From positions 682,001 through 746,000 of the forward strand of contig NC_035923.1 of assembly GCF_000348985.1 (NCBI RefSeq): a stretch of DNA of 64,000 bases. The letters run 5' to 3'. The position numbers and the translations under genes were made by a program. The stretch comes from Huiozyma naganishii CBS 8797 (Eukaryota; Ascomycota; Saccharomycetes; Saccharomycetales; Saccharomycetaceae). Shown here piece by piece: positions 16,821 to 26,652 of the stretch. The notes beneath the pieces are model-generated. The model saw only the letters and a list, made by a program, of their open reading frames with translations. It searched no databases and was not told the DNA's origin. The number at the start of each line of letters is the position of its first letter. Position 1 is the stretch's first letter.

Positions 16821-19700
16821 ATGGAGGTGCAAAATGGTGCTGATGATGAGGGCAAGCAGGGCTCAGAGGGGCCTGCTAAGGTTGCTACAGAAGAGAGCGT
16901 AGAGACTGCTCGCCCCCAACAGGAGAAGAAAGGCGGTGAAGAAGATGATGAAGAAGATGAAGATGACGATGATGAGGATGAAGAGGACGAGGACGACGAT
17001 GAGGGCGGTCCGGTCAAGAGACAGCGTCAAGAGAGGAACAGGTTCCTGGATATTGAAGCTGAAGTCAGCGAGGACGATGAAGATGATGAGGATGAGGAGG
17101 AGTCCGAGCTTGTGAGGGAAGGTTTCATCACGAGGGATGACGAACACGACGACGACCCGAGTGCGAACAGAGACGATAGACTGCACAGAGAACTGGATTC
17201 AAATCTGAACAAGACATCCGAAGAGGAGGCCCGGAGAATGGCAAGGGAGTTGAAGGAGAGGTACGGTAGAGCGGACTCCAGACAGTACAGGGCCGCCACA
17301 GAGGAGGGCCACGTCCCACAAAGATTCCTGTTGCCCAGTGTCGACACAGCGATCGTGTGGGCCGTTGGGTGTAATAGAGGTAGGGAAAAGGATCTTGTGA
17401 AGAAACTGCTCAAGAGGAAACTTACCCTAGATAGAGCACCGGGTGGGAAGAAATTGAAGATCCTGTCTATCTTCCAAAGAGACTTCAACGTCGGTACCAT
17501 CTACATCGAAGCACCCAAACAGTCCGTCATCGAGAAATTCTGTAACGGTATCCCAGAGATTTACCCACAGAGGAAGAAACTGATCCCAGTGCAAGAACTG
17601 CCCGCAACGCTGAAACCAAACAAGTCTGACGATGTGCCCCTAGAGGAGGGCAACTACGTACGGATTAAGAGAGGTGTGTACAGGGGTGACCTTGCCATTG
17701 TCGACCAGATCAGTGAGAACAACTTGGAGGTCATGCTGAAGATTGTGCCTCGTCTAGATTACGGTAAGAGCGACATAGTCGACCCGCAAACGAAGCAAAG
17801 AAAGATGAAGAACCCAACGTACGCGAACAGGCCGTCTCGACAACTGTTTAACCCGACAATGGCGTTGAAGGAGGATCAAGCCAATCTGTACAAGAGGGAC
17901 GACCACCATTTTACATATAGGAACGAGGACTACATTGACGGGTTTTTGTACAAGTCGTTCAGGATCCAGTACGTCGACACGAAGGACGCGATCCCAGAAT
18001 TTGACGATACGACGTGGTTCGAGTCCAAGGACGGGAAGGTCGATCTGACCCGTATCTCACAGACAGTCAAGAAGCACCAGGCCTCCAAAGTAACATTCCA
18101 AGCGGGTGATCGTGTCGAGATATTGTCTGGTGAACAGCGTGGCTCGAAGGGGTTTGTCACAAAGACGACGACAGAGATCGCTACAGTTAAACTCCCCGAC
18201 TTGAACCCACTGGAGTTTCCGATATCGACCCTTAGAAAGATCTTCGAGACCGGTGACAACGTTACCGTTGTTAGCGGGAACCACCAAGGTGACTCCGGGT
18301 TGGTAGTCTCTGTGCGACAGGGCCAAGTGACGTTCATGTCGACGCAGACACGTCAGGACGTGACCATCACTGCGAACAACCTGTCTAAGTCGATCGACTC
18401 CACGGCGACATCGAGCGAATACGCGCTGCACGACATCGTTGAGTTGAGCGCGAAGAAAGTCGCTTGTATCATTCAGGCGACGCACGACTTCTTTAAAGTC
18501 ATCGACGACGCCGGGAAAGTCAGCACCATCAACAAGTGGACGATCCTGAGCAAGATCAACCCAGCTAGAACCCGTGTCGCTACCGTGGACAGCAAGGGTA
18601 ACGAGATCAAGATCGGCGACATGGTTGTGGAGAAACTCGGCGCGAGAAGGGAGGGTCAAGTGCTTTTCATCCACAACCAGCAGTTGTTCGCAATGTCGAA
18701 GAAGATACTGGAGAACGCTGGTGTGTTCGTGGTCAACTCTTCGAACATCGAGGCCATGGCGTCGAAGAGCAACATATTGAACACGCGTCTGGACTTGAAC
18801 AAGATGAACCCAGACTTCGTGTCCGGGATGCACCCACCAAGTTCGACCAGTACTGCCCCCATCGCTGCACCTGCGAGAATGGGCCGTGAGGTCGCACTGG
18901 GGAAGACCGTCAAAGTGCGCACGCCAGGGTACAAAGGCGCGCTCGGTATAGTGAAGGACGTGAGCGGCGATAGGGCGACTGTCGAACTGCACACGAAGAA
19001 CAAGCACATCACCGTTGACAAGAGGAAACTGACGTATACGAACCGCGAGGGACAAGGCGGTATGACGTACGACGAGCTGGTCAACAACCGCGGGAGGGTC
19101 CCTTACTCGCGGATTGGGCCCAGCTACGTCAGTGCGCCACGCGGGATGGCCGCTGGTCAAGCACTTGGCGGTGCAGGTCCTCAGGGCGAACTCCCAGGAG
19201 GCATGACGCCCGACTGGGGGGCCTTCAATGGGGGGAAGACGCCAGCCGTGAACTCTCACGGTGGTGCTGGCGGTGGTGCGTCTACTTGGGGGAACTCTTC
19301 TACGTGGGCTGGTCAGAATGCCGGTGCGTCGTCCACATACGGCGGTGCTTCCGCGTGGACGGGCCAAGGTTCTGGTGCGACGTCGACGTGGGGGGTGGCC
19401 TCCGCTTGGGGGAACAAGTCCAGCTACGGCGGTGCGTCTACGTGGGCCTCCAGTGGTGAACCCACGGGAGCACAGTCCACCTGGGGCGGCGGTAATAAGT
19501 CGAGTTACGGCGGTGCTTCTACGTGGGGGGTCGGTGCCTCGAACAAAGAGGGAGGCTCGTCTACGTGGGGCGGCGGTGACAACCGTGCCACGAAACCAGT
19601 AGGTAGCACACACAACAACAACCAACAGCAGGGGAACTCGTCTACTTGGGGCGCCTCCTCGGGCACCAGCGGCGGGAACAGCACCTGGGGCGGGCACTGA
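16821..19700 (+). CDS. SPT5: Transcription elongation factor Spt5 (959 aa as read from the first in-frame ATG)
   Basis: Spt5 (DSIF/NusG family) pairs with Spt4 on RNA polymerase II, closes the clamp over DNA and recruits capping and processing factors. Acidic runs fill the first 90 residues, followed by the conserved RNRFLDIEAEVSEDDEDDEDEEESELVREGF region. The NGN domain spans roughly 160-270 (VDTAIVWAVGCNRGREKDLVKKLLKR), and several KOW modules follow (YVRIKRGVYRGDLA, GDRVEILSGEQRGSKG, GDNVTVVSGNHQGDSG, GKTVKVRTPGYKGALG). The C-terminal repeat region has many S-T/A-W-G-G-type units, the Bur1 substrate, ending STWGGH. The GTG at 16770 is not credible as a start; the real N-terminus may begin at 16697 (see the preceding entry). 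Confidence 0.94.
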   Translation: MEVQNGADDEGKQGSEGPAKVATEESVETARPQQEKKGGEEDDEEDEDDDDEDEEDEDDDEGGPVKRQRQERNRFLDIEAEVSEDDEDDEDEEESELVREGFITRDDEHDDDPSANRDDRLHRELDSNLNKTSEEEARRMARELKERYGRADSRQYRAATEEGHVPQRFLLPSVDTAIVWAVGCNRGREKDLVKKLLKRKLTLDRAPGGKKLKILSIFQRDFNVGTIYIEAPKQSVIEKFCNGIPEIYPQRKKLIPVQELPATLKPNKSDDVPLEEGNYVRIKRGVYRGDLAIVDQISENNLEVMLKIVPRLDYGKSDIVDPQTKQRKMKNPTYANRPSRQLFNPTMALKEDQANLYKRDDHHFTYRNEDYIDGFLYKSFRIQYVDTKDAIPEFDDTTWFESKDGKVDLTRISQTVKKHQASKVTFQAGDRVEILSGEQRGSKGFVTKTTTEIATVKLPDLNPLEFPISTLRKIFETGDNVTVVSGNHQGDSGLVVSVRQGQVTFMSTQTRQDVTITANNLSKSIDSTATSSEYALHDIVELSAKKVACIIQATHDFFKVIDDAGKVSTINKWTILSKINPARTRVATVDSKGNEIKIGDMVVEKLGARREGQVLFIHNQQLFAMSKKILENAGVFVVNSSNIEAMASKSNILNTRLDLNKMNPDFVSGMHPPSSTSTAPIAAPARMGREVALGKTVKVRTPGYKGALGIVKDVSGDRATVELHTKNKHITVDKRKLTYTNREGQGGMTYDELVNNRGRVPYSRIGPSYVSAPRGMAAGQALGGAGPQGELPGGMTPDWGAFNGGKTPAVNSHGGAGGGASTWGNSSTWAGQNAGASSTYGGASAWTGQGSGATSTWGVASAWGNKSSYGGASTWASSGEPTGAQSTWGGGNKSSYGGASTWGVGASNKEGGSSTWGGGDNRATKPVGSTHNNNQQQGNSSTWGASSGTSGGNSTWGGH

Positions 19701-19901
19701 TGAAACTGCCACCTCGCTTAGTATCCGGGGCTGTGCTATCCATAAGATCATTCCGTGTGTGTGTGTGTTGAATATATGTACGTATCTGTATATATACACT
19801 ATGTGAAGCCATTGCAATGTCTCGATGCATGGTATATACTTGTATGTGTTGTGTTGTATGTACAGGAAGTGTTTGTGAAGTGAACTGTAGGTAAAAGTGG
19901 A

Positions 19902-20126
19902 TTATATCCCCGCGGACTTGGGGGCCCTCGAGAAGTTGACGGGCTTCCGCTCAGCGACTTTTCTGGACTTGGCCTCCTTGAACAAGACGTGCTGTTTGAC
20001 CTTCGGGTCGTACCGCACCTGCGTCACGAGGGGGGCACCCTTCTTGATCCGCACGTGCCGGGAAAACCCTGTCGCCGCCGTCGAGACGAGTTTAATCACA
20101 GAAGTCTTGATCTTTGTAGCTGCCAT
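19902..20126 (-). CDS. MRPL39: Mitochondrial ribosomal protein bL33m (74 aa)
   Basis: Mitochondrial large-subunit protein of the L33 family. The sequence [32 protein letters not shown] is almost identical to yeast Mrpl39 from memory (70 aa), and the C-terminal [21 protein letters not shown] is also conserved. The ATG at 20126 gives a protein of the family length; the frame runs 34 codons upstream through a Gln/Pro-rich stretch to another ATG at 20228 that lacks family similarity. Gene order SPT5-MRPL39 matches S. cerevisiae. SPT5 and MRPL39 converge, with a GT-rich simple repeat between them (about 19757-19770). Confidence 0.93.
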   Translation of the reverse strand: MAATKIKTSVIKLVSTAATGFSRHVRIKKGAPLVTQVRYDPKVKQHVLFKEAKSRKVAERKPVNFSRAPKSAGI

Positions 20127-20367
20127 TGCTGAGGGTGTCGGAGCTGCTGGATGCTGCTGGAGCTGCTGTTGGTGCTGGTGCTGGTCGCCTTCTAAGGTCC
20201 TCGACACCGTTGAAACATCACGAAACACGGGACTCTTTTCAACTTCTTCAAAAGTGAAAAATTTTTACAAACTCATCGAGAAGAGAGTTTGATATAACGA
20301 CTTGAAGTGCTGTTTGGGATGGGTAGTACAAGGGGAAGACCGACAGCCGCGTGTTACCGAAGTTAGA

Positions 20368-21207
20368 ATGTCACAGGTGCTAGCTCCGGAGGTTATAGAG
20401 AACCCAGACGGGTCGAAGCAGGTTATTTCGTACAGAGAGGAGGACGGGGAGAAGTACAAGATCACGCAGAAGATCAGGGAAATCAGAGTCACGGAGAAGG
20501 TTATCAAGTCTGTTGCTGACCGGAAGAAGTGGACGAAATACGGGCTGGAGGCCGGTTCCCCCGCGGGGCCCAACGACTCGACCACGCAACTCGGAGAAGA
20601 GGTTGCGCTGAGCCTGAGCAGGAACTGGAAGCAGAAGGAGCAAGAGCGTACGCAGCAGTCGAAGATCACGTCCTCGAAGATGATCACGTGTAGACTGTGT
20701 GGGAACGACCATTACACCATGAGTTGTCCATTCAAGAGCATACTGAACGAGATTTCCGCACTGGAGGACCCTGCTGCAGCGGCGGAGGGCGAAGGTGTGA
20801 GCGACATGGCGCACGTCGCAGAGATGGGCGCCACGGGCGCTGGCATGGGCCCAGGTGGGCGCTCGTACGTGCCACCATCGCGCCGTGCCGGTGCCAGTGA
20901 TCCATCCTCGGATGCGTACAGGGACTCCAGGGAACGTGACGACAGTTGCACTTTGAAGATCCTGCAATTGAACGAGAACGCGGACGAGAACACGCTGAGA
21001 GAGGAGCTTCTGTTCCCCTTTGCGCCGATCCAGAGAGTCGTCGTCGTCAGAAACAGGGAAACGGGCAGGTCCAGAGGGCTTGCCTTCGTCACTTTCTCCA
21101 GCGAACAACTGGCAGAGAAGGCATTGCAATTCTTGGACGGTAGAGGTTTCATGAACTTGATCTTGAAAGTAGAATGGTCCAAACCAAAACCACCAAAGGA
21201 GGAATAA
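20368..21207 (+). CDS. TIF35: Translation initiation factor eIF3g (279 aa)
   Basis: Subunit g of eIF3, acting in scanning and in re-initiation. A short N-terminal eIF3i/Tif34-binding region (about 1-100) includes [20 protein letters not shown]. The zinc knuckle [15 protein letters not shown] lies near residue 110. A Gly/Ala linker and one C-terminal RRM (about 195-277) follow, with RNP2 [12 protein letters not shown] and RNP1 [10 protein letters not shown]. The ATG at 20368 matches the yeast start MS.. and 274-aa length; an in-frame ATG at 20302 adds 22 unrelated residues. Its neighbours in S. cerevisiae are on chromosome IV (YDR429C), so here it is interleaved with chromosome XIII-type genes. 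Confidence 0.95.
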   Translation: MSQVLAPEVIENPDGSKQVISYREEDGEKYKITQKIREIRVTEKVIKSVADRKKWTKYGLEAGSPAGPNDSTTQLGEEVALSLSRNWKQKEQERTQQSKITSSKMITCRLCGNDHYTMSCPFKSILNEISALEDPAAAAEGEGVSDMAHVAEMGATGAGMGPGGRSYVPPSRRAGASDPSSDAYRDSRERDDSCTLKILQLNENADENTLREELLFPFAPIQRVVVVRNRETGRSRGLAFVTFSSEQLAEKALQFLDGRGFMNLILKVEWSKPKPPKEE

Positions 21208-21388
21208 AGCATGTAACAGATCAGAAGGAGAGAATCATGCACTTGCACACACCATCAGTCAATATACATACATATTTTAAGCAATTGAGAAGTAGCAACG
21301 CTACGAGCCCTGAGAGGGGAGGGCACGAGTTCTTTGGGACGCAATGACTATCTTACTTCGTACATACGTTTTATGCTATATTCTTGTT

Positions 21389-23245
21389 CTAGAGGTCTCC
21401 GATGCTCGCCCTGGCGGTTTGCCAAGCTTTCAAACACTCCTTGATCCAGTCGATGATCGCTCTTGTGATGGACTTCAACAGCAGCTCAGCGGTAGAGTCA
21501 ATGTGCTCGACAAGGCTCTTGAGACTGTTCAAAGCGGACGCGTTGACTTGCTCGATGTCACGGTCAATCAGCCGCTCACATTCGCGGAGTTTCGAAAGCT
21601 CCCTGGCAAGCCGCTTCGTCTCCTCCTCCCGCTCCATCGTCGTTAGAAACTCGGGTTCAACCTGTCCACGCTTGTTGACCGCGTTCTTCCCCAGACGGCG
21701 CTTATTCCTCTGCAATTGGAACTGAACGACCTGTTCCGTGTGGCTGACGACCGAGCTGGACAAGTTCGTTGGTGACGTGGGAGATTCAGGGGACGTGGAC
21801 TCAGCGGGTTCCACGTATGACGAGGCAGCGACATCCCTTATGACCGCGGAGTCCAGTTTCTTCAACTTTTTACCAAACTCCGCGAGCTCGTCGAATCTCG
21901 CCGTACGTTTCTTGATGGTGGCTTTAATGATTTGTCGCTGCGCGTACTTAAGGTCCTTGAACACGATGACGCGCTTGGAGTCCTGAAGGTATTTGACGAT
22001 GTCGTCGAGGGGTTCTTCAACCAGATTGTGCACGCTCTCCGCAAGCATCTCGAGGCTTACGTATGTGACGTCGAACGAGTGGCCGATCTTCTCAATGCTC
22101 TCGCACACGCGGCCCGCCGCTTGGTCCCTGTTCTCGAGGGAGAAGGCGTTGTAGTATGCCCCGAGTTCAGCTATCTGCGAGGACAGAGTGTGTACGTGGT
22201 TGTTTGTCTGTTTCACGCTCGCATGGAGCGGGTGGAATCGGGCCATGTAGCGGGCGAGTTTCTCCTCGTAGAGAGCAAACTCCTTCTCTGTATCGGAGTC
22301 CCTTCTGTCCACGAGAGGTTTCACCTTTGTGAGTGTTCTCGGCGAGGGCAAGAGAATATGTAGTGGGCTTGGTTTTGTAGGGTTGAGCGGTGGCGCCAGT
22401 AGGTTGCTGAGGGGCAAGACCGTTACGGGTGGTGAATTGAGGACGTCCTTCCAGTTGTACTCTGGGTCTAAGAACTTCTGGAACACGATGTGCGATCTGA
22501 TCTCTGCAACACGGTTGCACTCGTTAAGGAAGGACACGAACCGCCTTTTACGCTTCTCTATGATCTTTGCGTCGTTCTGCGCGTTGATCGGGTTCAGGAA
22601 GTACTTGAGTAGCGGATGTTTCGAGGGGATCGGTGGGATGACTATAGTGGGGAGCAATTTCATGAGTACCTGGTGCAACGATGCAAATTCCGAGTACCGT
22701 CGTATGACTTCCCCTCCCTGCGCAGTCCTGATGACGTACCCGATGGCGTGCTTGCCCCAGGGGTCCTTGAAGTCCCCTGAGTCCACTATCGAGATGCGTT
22801 CTGTGCCATCCAGGGAATCCAGCGGCTGGTTATCCACAGGCGGCACGGCCATCGACATAGTCAGCGTTTCATAAGGTTCGTACTTGGAGTGCGGTGAAAT
22901 CGTGCTGCTGCCCTGGTGTGTAGACCCTCGCGATGAGTCCGAGGACGAAACGTCAGGGGTGTCACCATCGTACCGTTTGAGATCCGCGGTGGGGTCCGCG
23001 GACCCTGCTGCGGCCACCTCATCACCCACCTCATCCTCATCGTAAAGATACTGCGGTGCACCAGCGGACAACACCGTGCCCCGTACAGCAGATCCTGTAG
23101 CTATATGGTCAGGCACAGACGCAACCCCCGATGCAAACATGTGTGCAGTTCCTGCAAAAGGGTTATTATCTTCCTCTTCCTCTTGTTCCTCTTCGTCGTC
23201 TTCTGGGATGACACCCTCTACGGGCAGGTCATTTAGTATACTCAT
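21389..23245 (-). CDS. SNX41: Sorting nexin Snx41 (618 aa)
   Basis: PX-BAR sorting nexin that works with Snx4/Atg24 in endosome-to-Golgi retrieval, for example of the SNARE Snc1. The N-terminus is acidic with an NPF motif (DNNPFAG) at residues 27-33. The PX domain spans about 130-260 and shows the phosphoinositide-binding RRYSEFASLHQVLMKLLPT and IPPIPSKHPL segments. The C-terminal half is a helical BAR-type region. Yeast Snx41 is 625 aa and sits at YDR425W, close to TIF35, as here. The paralogue ATG20 is excluded by length and synteny. Confidence 0.92.
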   Translation of the reverse strand: MSILNDLPVEGVIPEDDEEEQEEEEDNNPFAGTAHMFASGVASVPDHIATGSAVRGTVLSAGAPQYLYDEDEVGDEVAAAGSADPTADLKRYDGDTPDVSSSDSSRGSTHQGSSTISPHSKYEPYETLTMSMAVPPVDNQPLDSLDGTERISIVDSGDFKDPWGKHAIGYVIRTAQGGEVIRRYSEFASLHQVLMKLLPTIVIPPIPSKHPLLKYFLNPINAQNDAKIIEKRKRRFVSFLNECNRVAEIRSHIVFQKFLDPEYNWKDVLNSPPVTVLPLSNLLAPPLNPTKPSPLHILLPSPRTLTKVKPLVDRRDSDTEKEFALYEEKLARYMARFHPLHASVKQTNNHVHTLSSQIAELGAYYNAFSLENRDQAAGRVCESIEKIGHSFDVTYVSLEMLAESVHNLVEEPLDDIVKYLQDSKRVIVFKDLKYAQRQIIKATIKKRTARFDELAEFGKKLKKLDSAVIRDVAASSYVEPAESTSPESPTSPTNLSSSVVSHTEQVVQFQLQRNKRRLGKNAVNKRGQVEPEFLTTMEREEETKRLARELSKLRECERLIDRDIEQVNASALNSLKSLVEHIDSTAELLLKSITRAIIDWIKECLKAWQTARASIGDL

Positions 23246-23445
23246 CTGTCACTGGTGAAATACTCCCCACTGGTCCACCTCTGTGCGCTGTTGAGTTGCG
23301 TCCCCTTAGTGTTGAACAGTTCATTTCAAAGATTTATTATATTATAATGAACATAATAATATTATGTACCAGGGTTTTTGGGATTGACTTGGTTATCGCT
23401 CGTAGATAGTTAATATACATAGATGCATACGGTGTCTGTTGATGT

Positions 23446-24585
23446 TCAGGATTCCTGTTCGTCGTTCATTGGTTTTTGGGCGACGAAGAGCATCATTGGG
23501 GTGAACAGGTGTTCTCTGCCACCTGCAACCAGCCCAACGGCGGCCTCCTCAAGGGCCGCTGTGACCTTGGAGGACCCCTCTGGGGCAATACCGAACCGTT
23601 CCATCAGGGAGACCATCGTACTTGTCACTTTTCTACCCAAGTACGACGTTCTGAAGAAAGTCCCGATATCGGCGATAGTCTGGACGTATTTCCACTCACC
23701 AGTCAGTGGGTAGTACCATGGGACCTCGTCACCCTTAGCGGCTAGGTCCTCATCGACAAGGACTTTGAACCCACAGTTCTCTAGAGCCTGACGAGCGGTG
23801 TCGACTTTGAACATCTTGGGGATCCCATCCCCGAGTTCGATCTCGTATGCGATCTTCCTGTGAGCCTCATTAGTTTCATCGTACTGGCTAGTCATGACCC
23901 ATTCGTAAACTGCAAATTTCCCACCTGGTTTCAACACTTTGTAGATCTCTTTGTAACATTTCTCCAAGTTTGGGGCGTGACAAGTAGCCTCAATGGCGTA
24001 CACTTTATCAAAAGTCTCTGGTTCAAATTCCATGTGCATAAAATCCCCCTTGACAAAATCCAGTTTATCTTGTAGACCTGCCTTCTTAGCGTAGTATTTG
24101 GCCTTCTCGATCTGGTAATCGTTGTTGTTCAACCCAATGACGTTACAGTTGGTAAATCTGGAGATCTCTCTTGCTGGACCACCTACACCACAACCGACAT
24201 CCAACACTAGATCCCCCTGCTGGATCCCAGCAGCGTACGCCAAGTAGTGTTCGTGTCTAGCCATTGCGGCATAGAAGTTTTCCCCCTTGTAGAATCTACA
24301 GAAATGGAAGGACGACCCCCATCCGTACTCGTAGAAATCCGTGACAACGTTATAGTAGGAGTGAGTGGACTCGTTATAATCCTCAAGACGTCTCTCCTCG
24401 GCCTCCTTATCGGTCAACCCATCCCAGTGCTTCAAGTACTTGGAGACAGCCTCTCTCTGCGCAGTCTTATCCTTGGCCAACAGAGCAGAAAACCCACTCC
24501 TCGAGGCAGCACCTTCACCGTGCAATTCCTTCGAGAACTCTGCCTGTCTCTGTCTCAATTGAGAGTCGTTATCCGTGTCAGTCAT
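23446..24585 (-). CDS. ERG6: Sterol C-24 methyltransferase (379 aa)
   Basis: Methylates zymosterol at C-24 in ergosterol synthesis, on lipid droplets and ER. The SAM-binding motif [15 protein letters not shown] is near residue 125. The sterol-binding [18 protein letters not shown] segment is near residue 85, and the [11 protein letters not shown] region near 190. Length is close to the 383 aa of yeast Erg6, and similarity is very high throughout. It diverges from YAP1 over a 619-bp promoter that contains a sterol-response element and a GTTACCC repeat array. It is adjacent to YAP1 as in S. cerevisiae. Confidence 0.97.
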   Translation of the reverse strand: MTDTDNDSQLRQRQAEFSKELHGEGAASRSGFSALLAKDKTAQREAVSKYLKHWDGLTDKEAEERRLEDYNESTHSYYNVVTDFYEYGWGSSFHFCRFYKGENFYAAMARHEHYLAYAAGIQQGDLVLDVGCGVGGPAREISRFTNCNVIGLNNNDYQIEKAKYYAKKAGLQDKLDFVKGDFMHMEFEPETFDKVYAIEATCHAPNLEKCYKEIYKVLKPGGKFAVYEWVMTSQYDETNEAHRKIAYEIELGDGIPKMFKVDTARQALENCGFKVLVDEDLAAKGDEVPWYYPLTGEWKYVQTIADIGTFFRTSYLGRKVTSTMVSLMERFGIAPEGSSKVTAALEEAAVGLVAGGREHLFTPMMLFVAQKPMNDEQES

Positions 24586-24887
24586 AGTTGTGTGTCGTGT
24601 GTACTCAATTGACCACTGAGCAAAGAGACCCCTGCAACACCGCCCTGCAACATCCCTGTGACATGTTCTCGTCTCTTTATATCCAAAGAAGCAATTGCAA
24701 CTTCTTCAAGAACCTTCGTTCCGGGACTTTTGCTCTTTGCGGGTTTAACCGCCGGCGCCGTCCAGAGCGACACGAAATTACAGTGGGAGAAAAGTTTTCA
24801 GCGTCGTTTCGTCGTTTAGAGAAATGTGGGCGGGGTAATTGTTCTTTTTTTGGGGGGTGGCGGAGTGGCGGGGTTACCGGCTGCTGC

Positions 24888-24894
24888 TATACGA
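24888..24894 (-). promoter_or_regulatory. ERG6: Sterol regulatory element upstream of ERG6
   Basis: Reads TCGTATA on the minus strand, within CTCGTATAGC, 303 bp upstream of the ERG6 start. TCGTATA is the core bound by Upc2/Ecm22, which activate ergosterol genes when sterol falls. One site only; function is inferred from motif and position. Confidence 0.6.
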
Positions 24895-24918
24895 GGGTGC
24901 GTGGGTGAAAGAAGTGGG

Positions 24919-24986
24919 GTTACCCAGTTGGAGCTGTTACCCGGCTGCAAAGGTTACCCAGCACACAGGGTCACCCCGCCCAGCGG
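24919..24986 (+). repeat. Four 17-bp tandem units, each starting with GTTACCC or a variant
   Basis: Units begin at 24919 (GTTACCCA), 24936 (GTTACCCG), 24953 (GTTACCCA) and 24970 (GTCACCCC), exactly 17 bp apart. The remaining ten bases of each unit differ. The shared core matches the Reb1 site (TTACCCG), best in the second unit. A further GTTACCG is at 24873. The array lies between ERG6 and YAP1, about 220-285 bp upstream of YAP1. Confidence 0.8.
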
Positions 24987-25203
24987 TGGCAAAAACAGAA
25001 GCCCTAGCGTACCCTAACTTCCAGCAACGCCAAGCCCTAACACCACAGCGCCATTACATAATAATCGGCCTGGACCTCCGCTTTGCGTCCGTTTCCTGCC
25101 AAAGAGAAAATTTCTTTATATAAAGATTTATGACGTGGTGGAAATTGGGCATCGGATTCGTGGGGAAGAAGAAGAAAGCAACAGTGCCACAGTACAACGG
25201 ACG

Positions 25204-26652
25204 ATGGCTGCTACGGTTGCCAGTGCGATGGTGACGCCAGAGGTGCATGCGGACAGAGGTAGAGACAGAGACTTGGAGGTGGTGGACTCTGGGGCGGAGC
25301 CCCTGAAGAAGAGGACGCACACGGCGTCGAAACCGCTGGATAAAGAGGCGCGGATGAAGCGTACGGAACAGAATAGGGCCGCTCAGAGGGCGTTCAGGGA
25401 GAGGAAGGAGAGGAAGATGAAGGAGTTGGAGGCTAAAGTGGATAAACTGACGAGGATACAGAAGCAGAACGAAGTTGAGTCTGAGTTTCTCAGGGGCCAA
25501 CTCGTTACACTCGTTCATGAGTTGAAGAAGTATAGACCGGAGACTTCAAATGACTCAAAAGTGTTGGAGTACCTTGCGAAACACGATAACGTGCCCCCCA
25601 ATCAGCAGGGCCAGGCACCCGCGGCAAGGGACAGAGGTGACTTTTCGTTTGAGTTCCCCTGGAAGGGTAGAACTGCTCCAGAGTTTGATAACTCGACAAC
25701 TCAAGAGACCACTACGGCGACTCCGTCGCCAGTATCTCCAGGAACTAAGGACCAACAGGGGAAACCAACAGACTGGTTGGACGAAGTGCTCTCCAGCACA
25801 GAACTGTACGCCAAACAACAACAACAACAACTTCAGGGAAACCGTTCTGAGAGTCCCTTTCTTGCAGGGTACGACGATAGCTTGACGGTCTCGAACGAGA
25901 TAACGTTCGACACGCAGTTCGACGAGCAAGTAAGTGACTTCTGCGTGCGTATGAACGAGGCTTGTGGGAGCAAGACTAACCCTGTCCCCAAGAGCAAGAA
26001 GGGGTCCGTGTTCTCGAACTCGGTTCTGTCGCCGCCATCGTTGCTTAACTCTCTCTCCAACACGTGGGGGACTGACAGGACAGACGCGGGGAGTGCCACC
26101 TCGGAGACAACGTCGCCGCGGCTCACAGAATCCTCAAGTTCTACAGTCACGACGAACAACGACCTCAAATTGGATGCAGATTTCGAAATACCCTTTATTA
26201 ACACATCCCTCGCGTTCCCAACAGATGACGGGGCCGTGCCACAAACCGTAGACGATAACATATTCTTCAGAGACACGCAGCACGAACAACGCAGCGCACT
26301 AGACGATTTCTTAGAGGAGGAGGAGCTCACCGATAATCAACAACAACAACAACACGAGGAGAAGATCAACCTGCTCATAAACGAGGTGCCCTTCTCCATA
26401 GAGGCAGACAAGGAGGTGCCCTTCAGTATAGAACCCAACGAGGACGGTGACCCACAGGTGGTACCCTCCAAAGACGGCAAATTGCTCAAGTGTTCGGAGA
26501 TATGGGATCGTATCACGGCACACCCGAAGTACTCGGACCTCGATATCGACGGTCTCTGTGGGGAACTCATGACAAAGGCGAAGTGTTCGGAGCGCGGTGT
26601 CGTCGTCAACGCAGATGACGTCAAAGATGCTCTCAACAGACACATCGCATAG
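25204..26652 (+). CDS. YAP1: Yap1-type bZIP oxidative-stress transcription factor (482 aa)
   Basis: AP-1-like activator of antioxidant and drug-resistance genes, kept cytosolic by Crm1 export and trapped in the nucleus when cysteines oxidise. The basic region (about residues 47-75, RTEQNRAAQRAFRERKERKMKELE) has the fungal NRxxQxxFR signature, followed by a leucine zipper. The N-terminal cysteine domain FCVRMNEACGSK holds Cys247 and Cys254. The C-terminal one (Cys430, Cys452, Cys461) is in KCSEIWDRITAHPKYSDLDIDGLC and contains the export signal. The ATG at 25204 is the first in frame. It represents the YAP1/CAD1 ohnologues; 482 aa lies between their 650 and 409. The third cysteine of the N-terminal cluster of yeast Yap1 is absent. 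Confidence 0.93.
   Translation: MAATVASAMVTPEVHADRGRDRDLEVVDSGAEPLKKRTHTASKPLDKEARMKRTEQNRAAQRAFRERKERKMKELEAKVDKLTRIQKQNEVESEFLRGQLVTLVHELKKYRPETSNDSKVLEYLAKHDNVPPNQQGQAPAARDRGDFSFEFPWKGRTAPEFDNSTTQETTTATPSPVSPGTKDQQGKPTDWLDEVLSSTELYAKQQQQQLQGNRSESPFLAGYDDSLTVSNEITFDTQFDEQVSDFCVRMNEACGSKTNPVPKSKKGSVFSNSVLSPPSLLNSLSNTWGTDRTDAGSATSETTSPRLTESSSSTVTTNNDLKLDADFEIPFINTSLAFPTDDGAVPQTVDDNIFFRDTQHEQRSALDDFLEEEELTDNQQQQQHEEKINLLINEVPFSIEADKEVPFSIEPNEDGDPQVVPSKDGKLLKCSEIWDRITAHPKYSDLDIDGLCGELMTKAKCSERGVVVNADDVKDALNRHIA

Noticed and set aside
18057..19817. A 586-codon open frame on the minus strand across SPT5
   Set aside because: It is antisense to the well-conserved SPT5 body and CTR. The composition (Arg, Val and Pro rich) is what GC-rich coding DNA yields on the opposite strand, and it has no family likeness.
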